Source: Ricordea florida (Eukaryota > Cnidaria > Anthozoa > Corallimorpharia > Ricordeidae). From it: DNA of 64,000 nt. Of this stretch, positions 55,822 to 63,797 are shown piece by piece. Positions within the stretch are counted from its first letter, which is position 1, and each line of letters opens with the position of its first letter. The stretch spans positions 30,215,932-30,279,931 of the forward strand of contig OX453272.1 in assembly GCA_949710005.1 (NCBI GenBank). The letters are read 5' to 3'. The notes beneath the pieces were generated by a model that worked only from the letters and a program-made list of their open reading frames with translations, was not told the origin of the DNA and did not search any database. Made by a program: the position numbers and the translations under genes.

Positions 55822-55993
55822 AGAACAAGTGCTTGGTGATTCTGATTATGAAGACGATGACAAATATGAGGAGGAAGAGCAAGAACTATTTGCATCTAAT
55901 GAAAGTACTGCTGAAATGATGTTAGAACAAGTGAAGAAAGAGAATGAGGAGAGAAAGAAGAAGAAACCAATACCAGCTAAGCGTAAAAACTAA
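55820..55993 (+). pseudogene. acidic/lysine-rich tail in shifted frame of the preceding gene
   Basis: 57 open codons, beginning inside the stop region of the 268-aa gene in the next frame and lacking an early ATG. The first half is mostly Asp, Glu and Tyr, and the last 20 residues are mostly Lys, Arg and Glu. This is best read as the lost C-terminus of the upstream gene. A sequencing error or programmed frameshifting are alternatives. Confidence 0.55.
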
Positions 55994-56043
55994 ATGAGTA
56001 ACTACTCTTCTTGGTGTAGTAGTCAAATAGGTTTATCAAAAAA

Positions 56044-56068
56044 CTCCTAATAGACCACCTATTAGGAG
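56044..56068. repeat. third CCTAATA/TATTAGG hairpin
   Basis: CTCCTAATA and TATTAGGAG arms (9 bp) around a GACCACC loop, between the acidic tail stop and the gene at 56104. Same arms and similar loop as the two hairpins at 54841-54917. Confidence 0.85.
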
Positions 56069-56089
56069 ATTTAAAGATTTGGCTCATAC

Positions 56090-56103
56090 TCCCCATATAT
56101 AAC
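56090..56103 (+). promoter_or_regulatory. TATA-like element directly before the 56104 start
   Basis: CTCCCCATATATAAC abuts the ATG. The position, immediately 5' of the start codon, recurs in this element (GTATAAATG at 57110, GTATAACCATG at 54327). Confidence 0.45.
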
Positions 56104-56502
56104 ATGTCTGAGGAAAACACTGAGCAGATCACTAAGGAGCCTAATACTAAACCTAAGATCAAAGACCCTAAGAGAATAGAGGCTGGTAAGAAGTTATCAG
56201 CCAATAATAAGAAGGCCAGAGAAGCTTTGAAGCGTGAGCAGGATAGAGAGGCCAAGGTACTCAAAGATGAAGGCACCACTTCAATGGATGCTAAGGCCTG
56301 GATCCCTAGTCTAACATTCCAGAATGTGCTCACACTCGGGTCCATTGGGCTCGCTGCCTATGCCCTATTCACAAATTATAGGAGTAGGATTGCTGACTTG
56401 CGTGTACCAGCCCACACCTTCAATCCCCCTCCCGTCAGAAACATCGATGATAGTATGAGAGCGGCTGAACACGAAATTAATTTAAAAGATGACTTGATGT
56501 AA
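56104..56502 (+). CDS. basic protein with one membrane segment
   Basis: 132 residues. The first 60 are highly charged (Lys/Glu-rich, helical). A hydrophobic segment follows at about 74-88 (VLTLGSIGLAAYALF), then a short polar tail with PPPVRNIDDSMRAAEH. It looks like a DNA- or capsid-associated membrane anchor. No known family was recognised. First of four small genes packed within 1.4 kb. Confidence 0.7.
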   Translation: MSEENTEQITKEPNTKPKIKDPKRIEAGKKLSANNKKAREALKREQDREAKVLKDEGTTSMDAKAWIPSLTFQNVLTLGSIGLAAYALFTNYRSRIADLRVPAHTFNPPPVRNIDDSMRAAEHEINLKDDLM

Positions 56503-56509
56503 TCCGTAA

Positions 56510-56728
56510 ATGGCTGAGAATAAGCTCGTAAAGACAGTTACTGACTCTGCAGTACTCATTGGTCTCGCAGCCGCTGTGGGTTATGTGGGCAAAAAGGCCC
56601 TGAGAGAGTCATTCATTGGTGATCCATCGTCCAGTATCATGAATTATGCTAAATGGGTCGCTGTTTTAGCGGCAAGCATGTATCTCAAAACCTATTTAGA
56701 GGAACAGAAAATACTACCCAGTTACTGA
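56510..56728 (+). CDS. small membrane protein, 72 aa
   Basis: It has two hydrophobic helices (about 10-26, SAVLIGLAAAVGYVG, and about 46-58, AKWVAVLAASMYL) joined by a polar loop. It starts at GTAAATG, 7 bases after the previous stop. Probably a virion or assembly membrane protein (inference). Confidence 0.65.
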   Translation: MAENKLVKTVTDSAVLIGLAAAVGYVGKKALRESFIGDPSSSIMNYAKWVAVLAASMYLKTYLEEQKILPSY

Positions 56729-56733
56729 TAATA

Positions 56734-57102
56734 ATGGCCAAATTGATTTTTGCTGATAAGAAATTCAGGACAGATTTATTACTACATATCAAAAAAGCCT
56801 TTGTAGATGATTTGATGTATGATGATGATGTCGAAGGAGAAGAATATGAAGAAGACGAAGGCTTCATCAAGATAGACAAGTATCATAAAGACGTAATTTC
56901 TGGACTACCTACAAAAGACATGGTGAAATGGTATTATGGATTCGATCATTCACTTCACCATGACACTGAGCCGAAATTGAAAGATTACATAACAATCGAA
57001 GACAAGCGAAAATTCTTCATACTACCACTTATCACACTCACAAGCTTACTAACTATTACATTATACATACTACCAAAAATGTTTAAGAGAAAAGATAAGT
57101 AG
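56734..57102 (+). CDS. acidic protein with C-terminal membrane anchor
   Basis: 122 residues from the ATG at 56734, chosen because it follows the previous stop by 5 bases. A longer frame from 56653 would overlap the previous gene. The N-terminal part is soluble, with a stretch of Asp and Glu near residues 29-46. FFILPLITLTSLLTITLYIL near the end is a clear transmembrane helix, followed by a short basic tail. Type II/tail-anchored topology is likely. Family unknown. Confidence 0.7.
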   Translation: MAKLIFADKKFRTDLLLHIKKAFVDDLMYDDDVEGEEYEEDEGFIKIDKYHKDVISGLPTKDMVKWYYGFDHSLHHDTEPKLKDYITIEDKRKFFILPLITLTSLLTITLYILPKMFKRKDK

Positions 57103-57109
57103 AGTATAA

Positions 57110-57520
57110 ATGGCAAGTATAGCGATCATGCTTGGAGGGGCAGTCCTCAATGCAACAGCGCTAGCCTTCATTGGTGGGAATTATATAGCAAAGGCCCTCA
57201 GTGGGTCATCATCCACTGATCTCCAACTCGAAAGGGAGAGGCATGACAAAGCAATGGAGAAGTACCAGAAAGATTATGCTGAGTACCATGAAAAGAGGCT
57301 GGCTTATATTGACTTTATGAACAATAGGAAGAGCGATGCGAACCAGGCCTCTGAGAACATATCAAAGACGGATGAAGCGCTGAAATTGTACAGTCAAATG
57401 GGTAATCCCCCCAAGATCTCAGACTATTACAGACCGAATTCAGATCAAAGAATGGGTGAGATGGCCTATGTCTCCGGTGGGATGTTAGCCCTGGGATATC
57501 TCACTAGCAAGTGGCTGTGA
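57110..57520 (+). CDS. membrane/coiled-coil protein, 136 aa
   Basis: It has an N-terminal hydrophobic segment (AIMLGGAVLNATALAFIGG, about 4-24). A charged coiled-coil-like helix follows (LQLERERHDKAMEKYQKDYA, about 38-62). A glycine-rich C-terminal hydrophobic stretch (YVSGGMLALGYLTS) ends the protein. It starts at TATAAATG. Probably a minor virion component (inference). Confidence 0.7.
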   Translation: MASIAIMLGGAVLNATALAFIGGNYIAKALSGSSSTDLQLERERHDKAMEKYQKDYAEYHEKRLAYIDFMNNRKSDANQASENISKTDEALKLYSQMGNPPKISDYYRPNSDQRMGEMAYVSGGMLALGYLTSKWL

Positions 57521-57556
57521 TAAACTAATTTAGAAGTTCCCATATTAGCATCAAAT

Positions 57557-58513
57557 ATGGCAACTGCTTATCCTGATCCCGATCTCGATCCAACTACATT
57601 AAATGAACTAGGGGCCACTGGTGGTGGTGATGATGGTGATGATGGGAATGAAACGCTCTATCTTAGCCCAATAACAAAGACATCCACCACTCGTGGTGAC
57701 CCTGATATGGAAGAGGAAACATCATTCACGGGAGATAATTTCGGTGAAAGAGTCCCATTGATAGGAGAAATGGAGATCGACCAAGATGAAGCTTGGGCTA
57801 AGATCAAAGCAAGATTCCCCAAAGTTGATACTTCCAAGTTTACAGCTCGTCTGAATCAATTCAAGCAAGTAGTTGTGAAATTGATTAGATCTAATTCCAT
57901 CCCTTATGAGTTCTTCAAAGGCGATGAAGTGAATGATAGATTGCCGGATACCATAAAGAATAGTCTCGGGCCAAGCGCAGAAGAAATTGTAGAATCCAAT
58001 GATGGTGAGATAACTAAGAAAAAAGGGCTCGTTAGTAGATTGAAGGAGACGCTAAGATTCCATCGAGATAAGTCACTGAATACCCCAGAGGAAGAAAACC
58101 AAATAAAGACTCTCGAGAGACAAATTGGTGAACAAGAGCAAGAGATAGCTAACTTGGAGGGGGAGAATGAGCAAATACAAGAACGAATGTTATTGCGAGA
58201 GCGTGTGAAAGTCATCTTCAAGAAATATGGGTTCACGGCGTTTGCCGTTGTGAGTGCCGTTAGTGTGGTCATTGGCGTTATCGTGTCTAATCTTTCCAAA
58301 GGCCTATCCAAATTGGGTAAAGGCGTTGGGGACGGGCTGAAGACCATCGGTAAGAAACTGGGCGAGATACTGCCTGGAATGGTGGGGGCGATCGTGAGCT
58401 TTCTGTTCAAGACTGCTGGGGAGGTCATCTCTTTACTAGGGAAGAACGCTTGGCTATTGATTGTAGCTGTTGTTGTGTACTTCATAGAGAAATTAAAGAA
58501 GAGGCGTCGTTGA
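57557..58513 (+). CDS. large membrane-active protein with coiled coil and glycine-rich hydrophobic C-terminus
   Basis: 318 residues. The N-terminus is acidic and Gly/Asp-rich. A central coiled coil occupies about 175-215 (IKTLERQIGEQEQEIANLEG). The last 100 residues alternate hydrophobic and Gly/Lys-rich amphipathic helices: FTAFAVVSAVSVVIGVIVSN, LSKGLSKLGKGVGDGLKTIG, then AWLLIVAVVVYFIE and a basic end KLKKRRR. This composition resembles membrane-disrupting or membrane-bound virion proteins. It recurs in cnidarian elements of this type, but no function has been shown to my knowledge. A 36-bp spacer precedes the gene. Confidence 0.72.
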   Translation: MATAYPDPDLDPTTLNELGATGGGDDGDDGNETLYLSPITKTSTTRGDPDMEEETSFTGDNFGERVPLIGEMEIDQDEAWAKIKARFPKVDTSKFTARLNQFKQVVVKLIRSNSIPYEFFKGDEVNDRLPDTIKNSLGPSAEEIVESNDGEITKKKGLVSRLKETLRFHRDKSLNTPEEENQIKTLERQIGEQEQEIANLEGENEQIQERMLLRERVKVIFKKYGFTAFAVVSAVSVVIGVIVSNLSKGLSKLGKGVGDGLKTIGKKLGEILPGMVGAIVSFLFKTAGEVISLLGKNAWLLIVAVVVYFIEKLKKRRR

Positions 58514-58519
58514 ATGTAA

Positions 58520-58699
58520 ATGTTGAGCTATTGCGTCAAAGAGAGAAAACAAACTGAATGCGCGCCTGGCAGTGAAACATACACTAAAACCTCCAAGGGT
58601 AGGTATATGATGAAGTGCAAATGTGCCATCTGTGGTATAACCAAGACTCGATTCCTCTCAGAAGCTGAATATAGAAATTTAAAGAGGGCCAAAAGATAG
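58520..58699 (+). CDS. small zinc-knuckle-like protein, 59 aa
   Basis: It starts at GTAAATG, 6 bases after the previous stop. It has SYCVKERKQTEC, then KCKCAICGITKTRF and a basic C-terminus. Proteins of this form (DUF5679-like) in large DNA viruses and Polinton relatives normally carry a CxxC in the first knuckle. Here the second Cys position reads Glu (CVKE), so metal binding by that half is doubtful. A single ribbon formed by the other cysteines is possible. Confidence 0.65.
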   Translation: MLSYCVKERKQTECAPGSETYTKTSKGRYMMKCKCAICGITKTRFLSEAEYRNLKRAKR

Positions 58700-58705
58700 T
58701 ACAAA

Positions 58706-58933
58706 ATGTTGAGCGTTACCATGTACGAGTCTGAAACTAGAGTGTACTTGGATCCTCCCCTGGACAAGGTTCGGGAGATACAACTCCTGGATTGTAGGAT
58801 ACCCAAACGATTGGTGAATTTCAAGGACCGACAGGGATTACTCAAGGAGGATAATCACCCCTTAATAATAATCGAGCCTGGTACATATTCTCTGCGCAGT
58901 ATCCACGCGATATTTCTCAATGATACGGATAAT
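58706..58933 (+). pseudogene. probable penton/minor capsid protein, 5' part, cut by a LINE
   Basis: 76 codons from ATG 58706, including LSVTMYESETRVYLDPPLDK and VREIQLLDCRIPKRLVNF, both beta-strand-like. The natural frame ends where the LINE tail begins. The rest of the gene continues in the same phase at 63332. The short length when the two parts are taken together (about 218 residues) and the position fit a single jelly-roll penton protein of Polintons (inference). Confidence 0.65.
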
Positions 58934-59213
58934 TTAACAACAACAACAACAACAACAACACGCACTTTATTTTAAAAAACCAATACAGAGACCATAGTAG
59001 CCCGCAATTAGCATAGCTATTCTAGGCGGGCTACTTAATTTTGGAATGGATGTTTAAAACAAAAAAAATTATGTACAACAACAGAGAAAAAAAAAATATA
59101 TATATATATTTAACAATATTAAGAAAAAAAGAAGAAATGGAAAACAAATTATTAATAACGACAGTAAAGAAAAGAGAAAATAGAACCAAATTAACTTTTA
59201 AGACTTAGGGGAA

Positions 59214-62200
59214 CTATTTAATATTTAATAGCCGCATGTGCTTAGAAAGGTCAATGTAGCGCATTTCAACATTCATCTCCTCAGTTCCAAGAATATTTAG
59301 AAGTAAATCATGCAATTTACGTTTGAAGGGTGCTTTCCTAAGCCCACAAAGTTCAGGAGGGATACCATTCCATATTTTAGCACCAATTCTTGAAAATGAA
59401 AATAACTGTTGATTTGTTCTTGACATTTTTATGTGGAGGTTCTCAGCTTGTGAGAATCGTGTGGGGTAGGGGTGAATCTTTTCGGAACGAGTAAATAGAG
59501 TGGAAATATTAGGTGGAGCACATCGATTAGCAGCATCATGTACCAAAGAGGCAACCGATTTAAAATAAAGCAATTTTACTGGTAAGATTCGGGAACTAAC
59601 AAAAAGAGGAACAGTGTGAGATTTGTAGTCTAAGAAATGCATTAAACGAAGAACACGCTTTTGTAAAATGACGATTTTGTTTATGTAAGTATTTGCAGCT
59701 TGACCCCAAGCAACGAGACCATAAGAAATATAGGGTTCGATTAGGGAGTGGTAAATATTTAAAAGTGTGGTAAACGGCACCAGATGCCTAAGCCTAGCAA
59801 TAATGCCAATTCCTTTGCTTATTTTCGTCGAGATATAATCAATGTGGTACTTCCAAGAGAGAGAACCATCAATTAGAACTCCAAGGTACTTCACATATGT
59901 TTTACGCTCGAGAGATACTAATTGTTTAGAATTGTTATCAAATATTTTAAGGTTGACTTCGTGGCGTAGTTTGCGTTGATAAGAATGGAAAATAACAAAG
60001 TTAGATTTAGCCGTATTGAGAGATAGTTTATTTGAATTTAGCCACTCACACAATTTAAACAATTCCTCATTAGCAATGATCTCGAGATTTTTTAGGTCTT
60101 TTTCTGCCAATAACAAGTTTGTGTCATCAGCAAATAAATAGAACTCAAATTTACTAGATGAACGATACATGTCATTTACATAAATTAAGAAAAGAAGAGG
60201 TCCAAGTACAGAGCCTTGAGGGACACCGCAGACTATTCTTTCTTTACGAGAAACAGAAGAACCAATTTGCGTTGATTGTGTTCTCCCTGACAAATAAGAT
60301 GCGAACCAGCTATTGATTATTCCTCTAAATCCATAATGGTGCAGCTTGTATAACAAAATAGTGTGATCCACCGTGTCAAAGGCCTTTTTTAGATCAATAA
60401 AAATGCCGCAAGAATATAATCCTTTATCCATATTATTTTGAATTTTGCTTAGAATATCCAAGATTGCATGTTGAGTAGAATGATTCTCTCTAAAGCCATA
60501 TTGCGAATTAAAGAATGTGTCATTCATGTCTATAAATGACTTAAGACGTTTATACATTAACTTTTCGAATATTCGATTGAAAACGGATAATAACGAGATA
60601 GGGCGATAATTGCCTGGATCAGTTTCGTCATCCGCTTTGTAAATCGGAGTTACTTTAGCATGTTTCAACTGACGGGGATAGATACCACACGAAATAGACA
60701 TATTCATTAGACCAGCTAAAACTTGAGATATGATTTGACGCGCAGATTTTAGCAGACACACTGGACAAGAGTAAAGTCCATACGTTTTATTTGATGGGGT
60801 GTTTATAATTTCCATTTCGATTTCAAAAGGGGTGACATTATGAAAGTAAAAAGAATTGGGAAAATTTGAATTCCCTAGATAATCTTTAAAATCTCTAGTG
60901 GATGGTGTTATGTTATTTGCAAGCTTAGGTCCTACAGATGCGAAGTAGTTGTTCATTATATTCGCCATTTCAGGCAGACTTTGGGTTGTACCTGAACTGT
61001 TGGGAAGCTGGAGTCTTGATGCCATCTTTGTCTTCCTATTTCGGTTAATCAGAGTATTAATACCCTCCCATGTCTTTTTCATGTTATTTAGGTTCCTACT
61101 AAAATAGGCTTGGTAGTAAAGTTTTTTACTAAGGCGGGAAAGGCTTAGAATTTTGTTCCTATACAACTTATATTTCGCCGTATCAGCAGAATGGTAAAGA
61201 TCATTTTTAATTTTTATTGACTTTCGTAATCCCCTAGATATCCATGGCTTAGAAAGTTGCTTGGCCTTACGTTTCGACATGGCTTTGATGGGAGCATGTT
61301 TATTGACAAGTTTATTAAGTTTATTGTAAAAAGAAGAAAAGCATTTGTCCACGGAGCCATTCGTGATCAAACTGTCCCATTTGATTTGCGAAATATCATT
61401 GACGAAATCTTCTTCCGAAAAGTTTGAATAATCACGAGTTTTAACACCTTGATAGAATGACCTTAGTGGAGGAGAGTGGATAAAACAAAACTGAGAGTAA
61501 TGGTCACTGATGTCCGAAATAATATTTCCACTGGAGAGATTACCGTCAAGTCTGTTAACAATTATATTATCAATGAGTGTAGCAGAGTTATTATAGACTC
61601 TTGAAGGTTTATCAATTAGTGGGAGAAACGAGTAACTTTGTATGGACAAGAGAAAATCATGAGAAAAGCCATTAGTTTCAGCCTTGAGGAGATCAATGTT
61701 GAAATCGCCCATGATATAGATAGGTTTATTAGAGGAACTTAGTCTTTCGAGTGTCATATCAAAATACGTTTGAAATTTTTCAGGAGAATTATGCTGCCGG
61801 TAAATTACACCACAAACAATATTTTTTCCTTGCAGGGATTCGACCTCAATCCACAAAGCTTGGAAAGCCTCATTAGACGTTTTTTCCAGAACGATGTAAT
61901 GTAGAGAACAATTGATATACATGCCAACCCCTCCACAGGAAAGAGGTGTTGGCACGTATTCAAACTGATAATTAGGTATGTGTGGATTGAAGTCAATTCC
62001 GGTCAAGTTTGTAATTTTAGTTTCAGTTACTCCGATTATATCAAAGTTATAGTCAAGCTCTTCTAACAGATGTGTTTGAAAATTTTCGAGGTTTCGTCGT
62101 AGACTCCGCACATTATTGTGTAATATCGAGAAATATGTCTGATTAGCAGTTCGTGCTAGGGTATTCTTAAATGTGCTAAAGCTGTGAGGTGAGAAATATT

Positions 62201-62225
62201 GGCTTCGGATTTTTTGATTTTCCAA
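59214..62225 (-). CDS. LINE ORF2: apurinic-type endonuclease and reverse transcriptase
   Basis: 1003 codons, uninterrupted. The endonuclease domain (about 30-260) shows ILHNNVRSLRRN, DIIGVTETKI, YIMGDFNIDLL and ISDHYSQF. The reverse transcriptase (about 500-790) shows PGNYRPISLLSVFNRIFEKL, NSQYGFRENHSTQHAI, FIDLKKAFDTVDH, GVPQGSVLGPLLF and LFADDTNLLL (catalytic FADD). No RNase H domain follows. Domain order and the microsatellite 3' tail fit the CR1/L2/Jockey group. The first codon of the listed frame is not ATG-verified. Confidence 0.93.
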   Translation of the reverse strand: MENQKIRSQYFSPHSFSTFKNTLARTANQTYFSILHNNVRSLRRNLENFQTHLLEELDYNFDIIGVTETKITNLTGIDFNPHIPNYQFEYVPTPLSCGGVGMYINCSLHYIVLEKTSNEAFQALWIEVESLQGKNIVCGVIYRQHNSPEKFQTYFDMTLERLSSSNKPIYIMGDFNIDLLKAETNGFSHDFLLSIQSYSFLPLIDKPSRVYNNSATLIDNIIVNRLDGNLSSGNIISDISDHYSQFCFIHSPPLRSFYQGVKTRDYSNFSEEDFVNDISQIKWDSLITNGSVDKCFSSFYNKLNKLVNKHAPIKAMSKRKAKQLSKPWISRGLRKSIKIKNDLYHSADTAKYKLYRNKILSLSRLSKKLYYQAYFSRNLNNMKKTWEGINTLINRNRKTKMASRLQLPNSSGTTQSLPEMANIMNNYFASVGPKLANNITPSTRDFKDYLGNSNFPNSFYFHNVTPFEIEMEIINTPSNKTYGLYSCPVCLLKSARQIISQVLAGLMNMSISCGIYPRQLKHAKVTPIYKADDETDPGNYRPISLLSVFNRIFEKLMYKRLKSFIDMNDTFFNSQYGFRENHSTQHAILDILSKIQNNMDKGLYSCGIFIDLKKAFDTVDHTILLYKLHHYGFRGIINSWFASYLSGRTQSTQIGSSVSRKERIVCGVPQGSVLGPLLFLIYVNDMYRSSSKFEFYLFADDTNLLLAEKDLKNLEIIANEELFKLCEWLNSNKLSLNTAKSNFVIFHSYQRKLRHEVNLKIFDNNSKQLVSLERKTYVKYLGVLIDGSLSWKYHIDYISTKISKGIGIIARLRHLVPFTTLLNIYHSLIEPYISYGLVAWGQAANTYINKIVILQKRVLRLMHFLDYKSHTVPLFVSSRILPVKLLYFKSVASLVHDAANRCAPPNISTLFTRSEKIHPYPTRFSQAENLHIKMSRTNQQLFSFSRIGAKIWNGIPPELCGLRKAPFKRKLHDLLLNILGTEEMNVEMRYIDLSKHMRLLNIK

Positions 62226-62479
62226 GTTTGTATCAGGATTAAGATTACTCTGAATGTTTAAAGTAAAAAGATCTAAATCGTGAAGGCTACGGAGCTTATC
62301 TAAGTACTTTTTTGAGGGTAGATCACTTTTGAGACTATTGTTAAACTGGCCATGAGATCGAATGATGTCGACATTCGAATATGGCAGAGCGCTGAATATA
62401 GATTTGTTGGAGCGGTAAACGCGTCTATCAGTTAAGCCTATCTTTAAATGTTATTATTATAAGTAAATACTTAGCTATT

Positions 62480-63269
62480 TCAGCATCCATTCTGCAATTT
62501 GAGCAGATCATCAAGATCCTTAACCTTGATAGCGCGGGACGAGGCATCTTTTCTCAAATAAACAGCCGAACCCTTCGACCAACAGTACTGGTAGCAATGT
62601 TGCTCTTTAAACTTCCTAGACTCGAATAGAACTGTTTGCATCCGTGGTGACAAATGATCAAAGATTCTCGCCGCTCTCAACGAGGCATCTTCAGGAAGGC
62701 CAATAGCCACCGGATTTACTCCACACGCATCCTTACGATGATTCATGACAGTCTCTTTGACTAAGCGCCGGACGAATCTACAAACTATTGGTTTTGGCTT
62801 GCCGTTGTTGTTCCTGCTAGGGACGCGATGAGCTGTGTCAATGTCACTGATCAATACATCAGCTCCCATTTCTTTAAAGAGTTTTAGACAAAGCATACTT
62901 GTCGAGGCAGTCGATTCATTTGGTGTTTCAGGAACGCCTACGATTTTAACGTTGTACTGGAAGCTGTATTCTTGGAATTCGTCGACAGCGTTTCCAATGG
63001 CGTCAATCTTTATCTTTAGCTCGGTCAGTTTAGCGCTTAATTAAGCGTTGAAGATCCTTTTTAGCCTCGGTTTTAAAGCGATTAAAGTCGTCATATTCCT
63101 TACTCAGGAACTCTACGCTGCGGGCGCCTTCTTCGCTAGCTGGACTGACTGCTCCGTTGCTGTGCAGTTCAATCGTCTCTTTCAGTTTAGCTATCTCATC
63201 TGCCATCGTAGATAGTTGGGCTTTAAGTGCATTATTTTCTCTCTTTAAATTCGCAACTGACTCAGGCAT
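62480..63269 (-). pseudogene. LINE ORF1 with one frameshift
   Basis: The N-terminal piece from ATG 63269 to the stop at 63030 is a coiled coil (VANLKRENNALKAQLSTMAD, then KFLSKEYDDF-like helices). The C-terminal piece (about 62480-63040, next frame) has NVKIVGVPETPNEST, then DIDTAHRVPSRNN and KPIVCRFVRRLVKETVM. This is the RRM-like fold of L1/CR1-type ORF1 RNA-binding proteins. An indel near 63030-63045 separates them, so this copy likely cannot make full ORF1p. Confidence 0.7.
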
Positions 63270-63331
63270 ATTGAAAGGTTTGTAAACACGGATATAAAAC
63301 ACAAAACACACCACAAACAAAAAAGAAATGC

Positions 63332-63763
63332 AATATTGAAGGAGCTCACAAGTGTACGTCCATCTTGGTCAACCCACCGCTGACCTCTAATAATGCTAAG
63401 CTATCGATCATTGAGACTGATACTGTTGACTATCTGTACTCCAACAAGAGCTACAACATTAAACTTACGAGAGGACTACAAATTGGACTGGGGGTGCCAG
63501 AAATCATAAAACCTGGCAAGTTATACCCCATAAATGTCCAGATCAAAGAGCCCCTGAGACTTACGTGCAGTCTAGTGGATAACCGGTCATCCTATATGAA
63601 TAATGCTCGATTTGTAGGTCCCGTGAAGATCTCCCCCTCATACCTACTCGCCAACATACCCTCTCAGGATTATCCAGTCATCCCGGCTCAGAAATTGAAG
63701 ACTCCCATAAATCACTTCGATCTGAGCATCCTCGACAGTGAATGGATAAAAAATTGGATTTAA
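63332..63763 (+). pseudogene. probable penton/minor capsid protein, 3' part
   Basis: 143 codons continuing the 58706 gene in phase. It has YLYSNKSYNIKLTRGLQIGL, IKPGKLYPINVQIKEPLRLT and a C-terminal PINHFDLSILDSEWI, with a regular strand pattern of a jelly roll. There is no ATG at its start. The stop is at 63761-63763. Confidence 0.65.
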
Positions 63764-63797
63764 AGGGGTCTAGCATTACTGTTAGTTTAAGATTCAG

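Larger units (their letters stand above)
58934..63331 (-). mobile_element. near full-length CR1/L2-like LINE inserted in the penton gene
   Basis: About 4.4 kb in reverse orientation. The 3' end (left) finishes in a (TTG)n microsatellite tail on the element strand (58937-58961 on plus). It is followed upstream by an AT-rich 3' UTR, ORF2 and ORF1. The target duplication is at most AAT (58931-58933 and 63332-63334). The interrupted gene is in the same codon phase on both sides, and ORF2 is intact, which suggests a recent insertion. Confidence 0.9.

Noticed and set aside
57904-58485. 193-codon minus-strand frame
   Set aside because: It is antisense to the intact 57557-58513 gene and lacks recognisable features.
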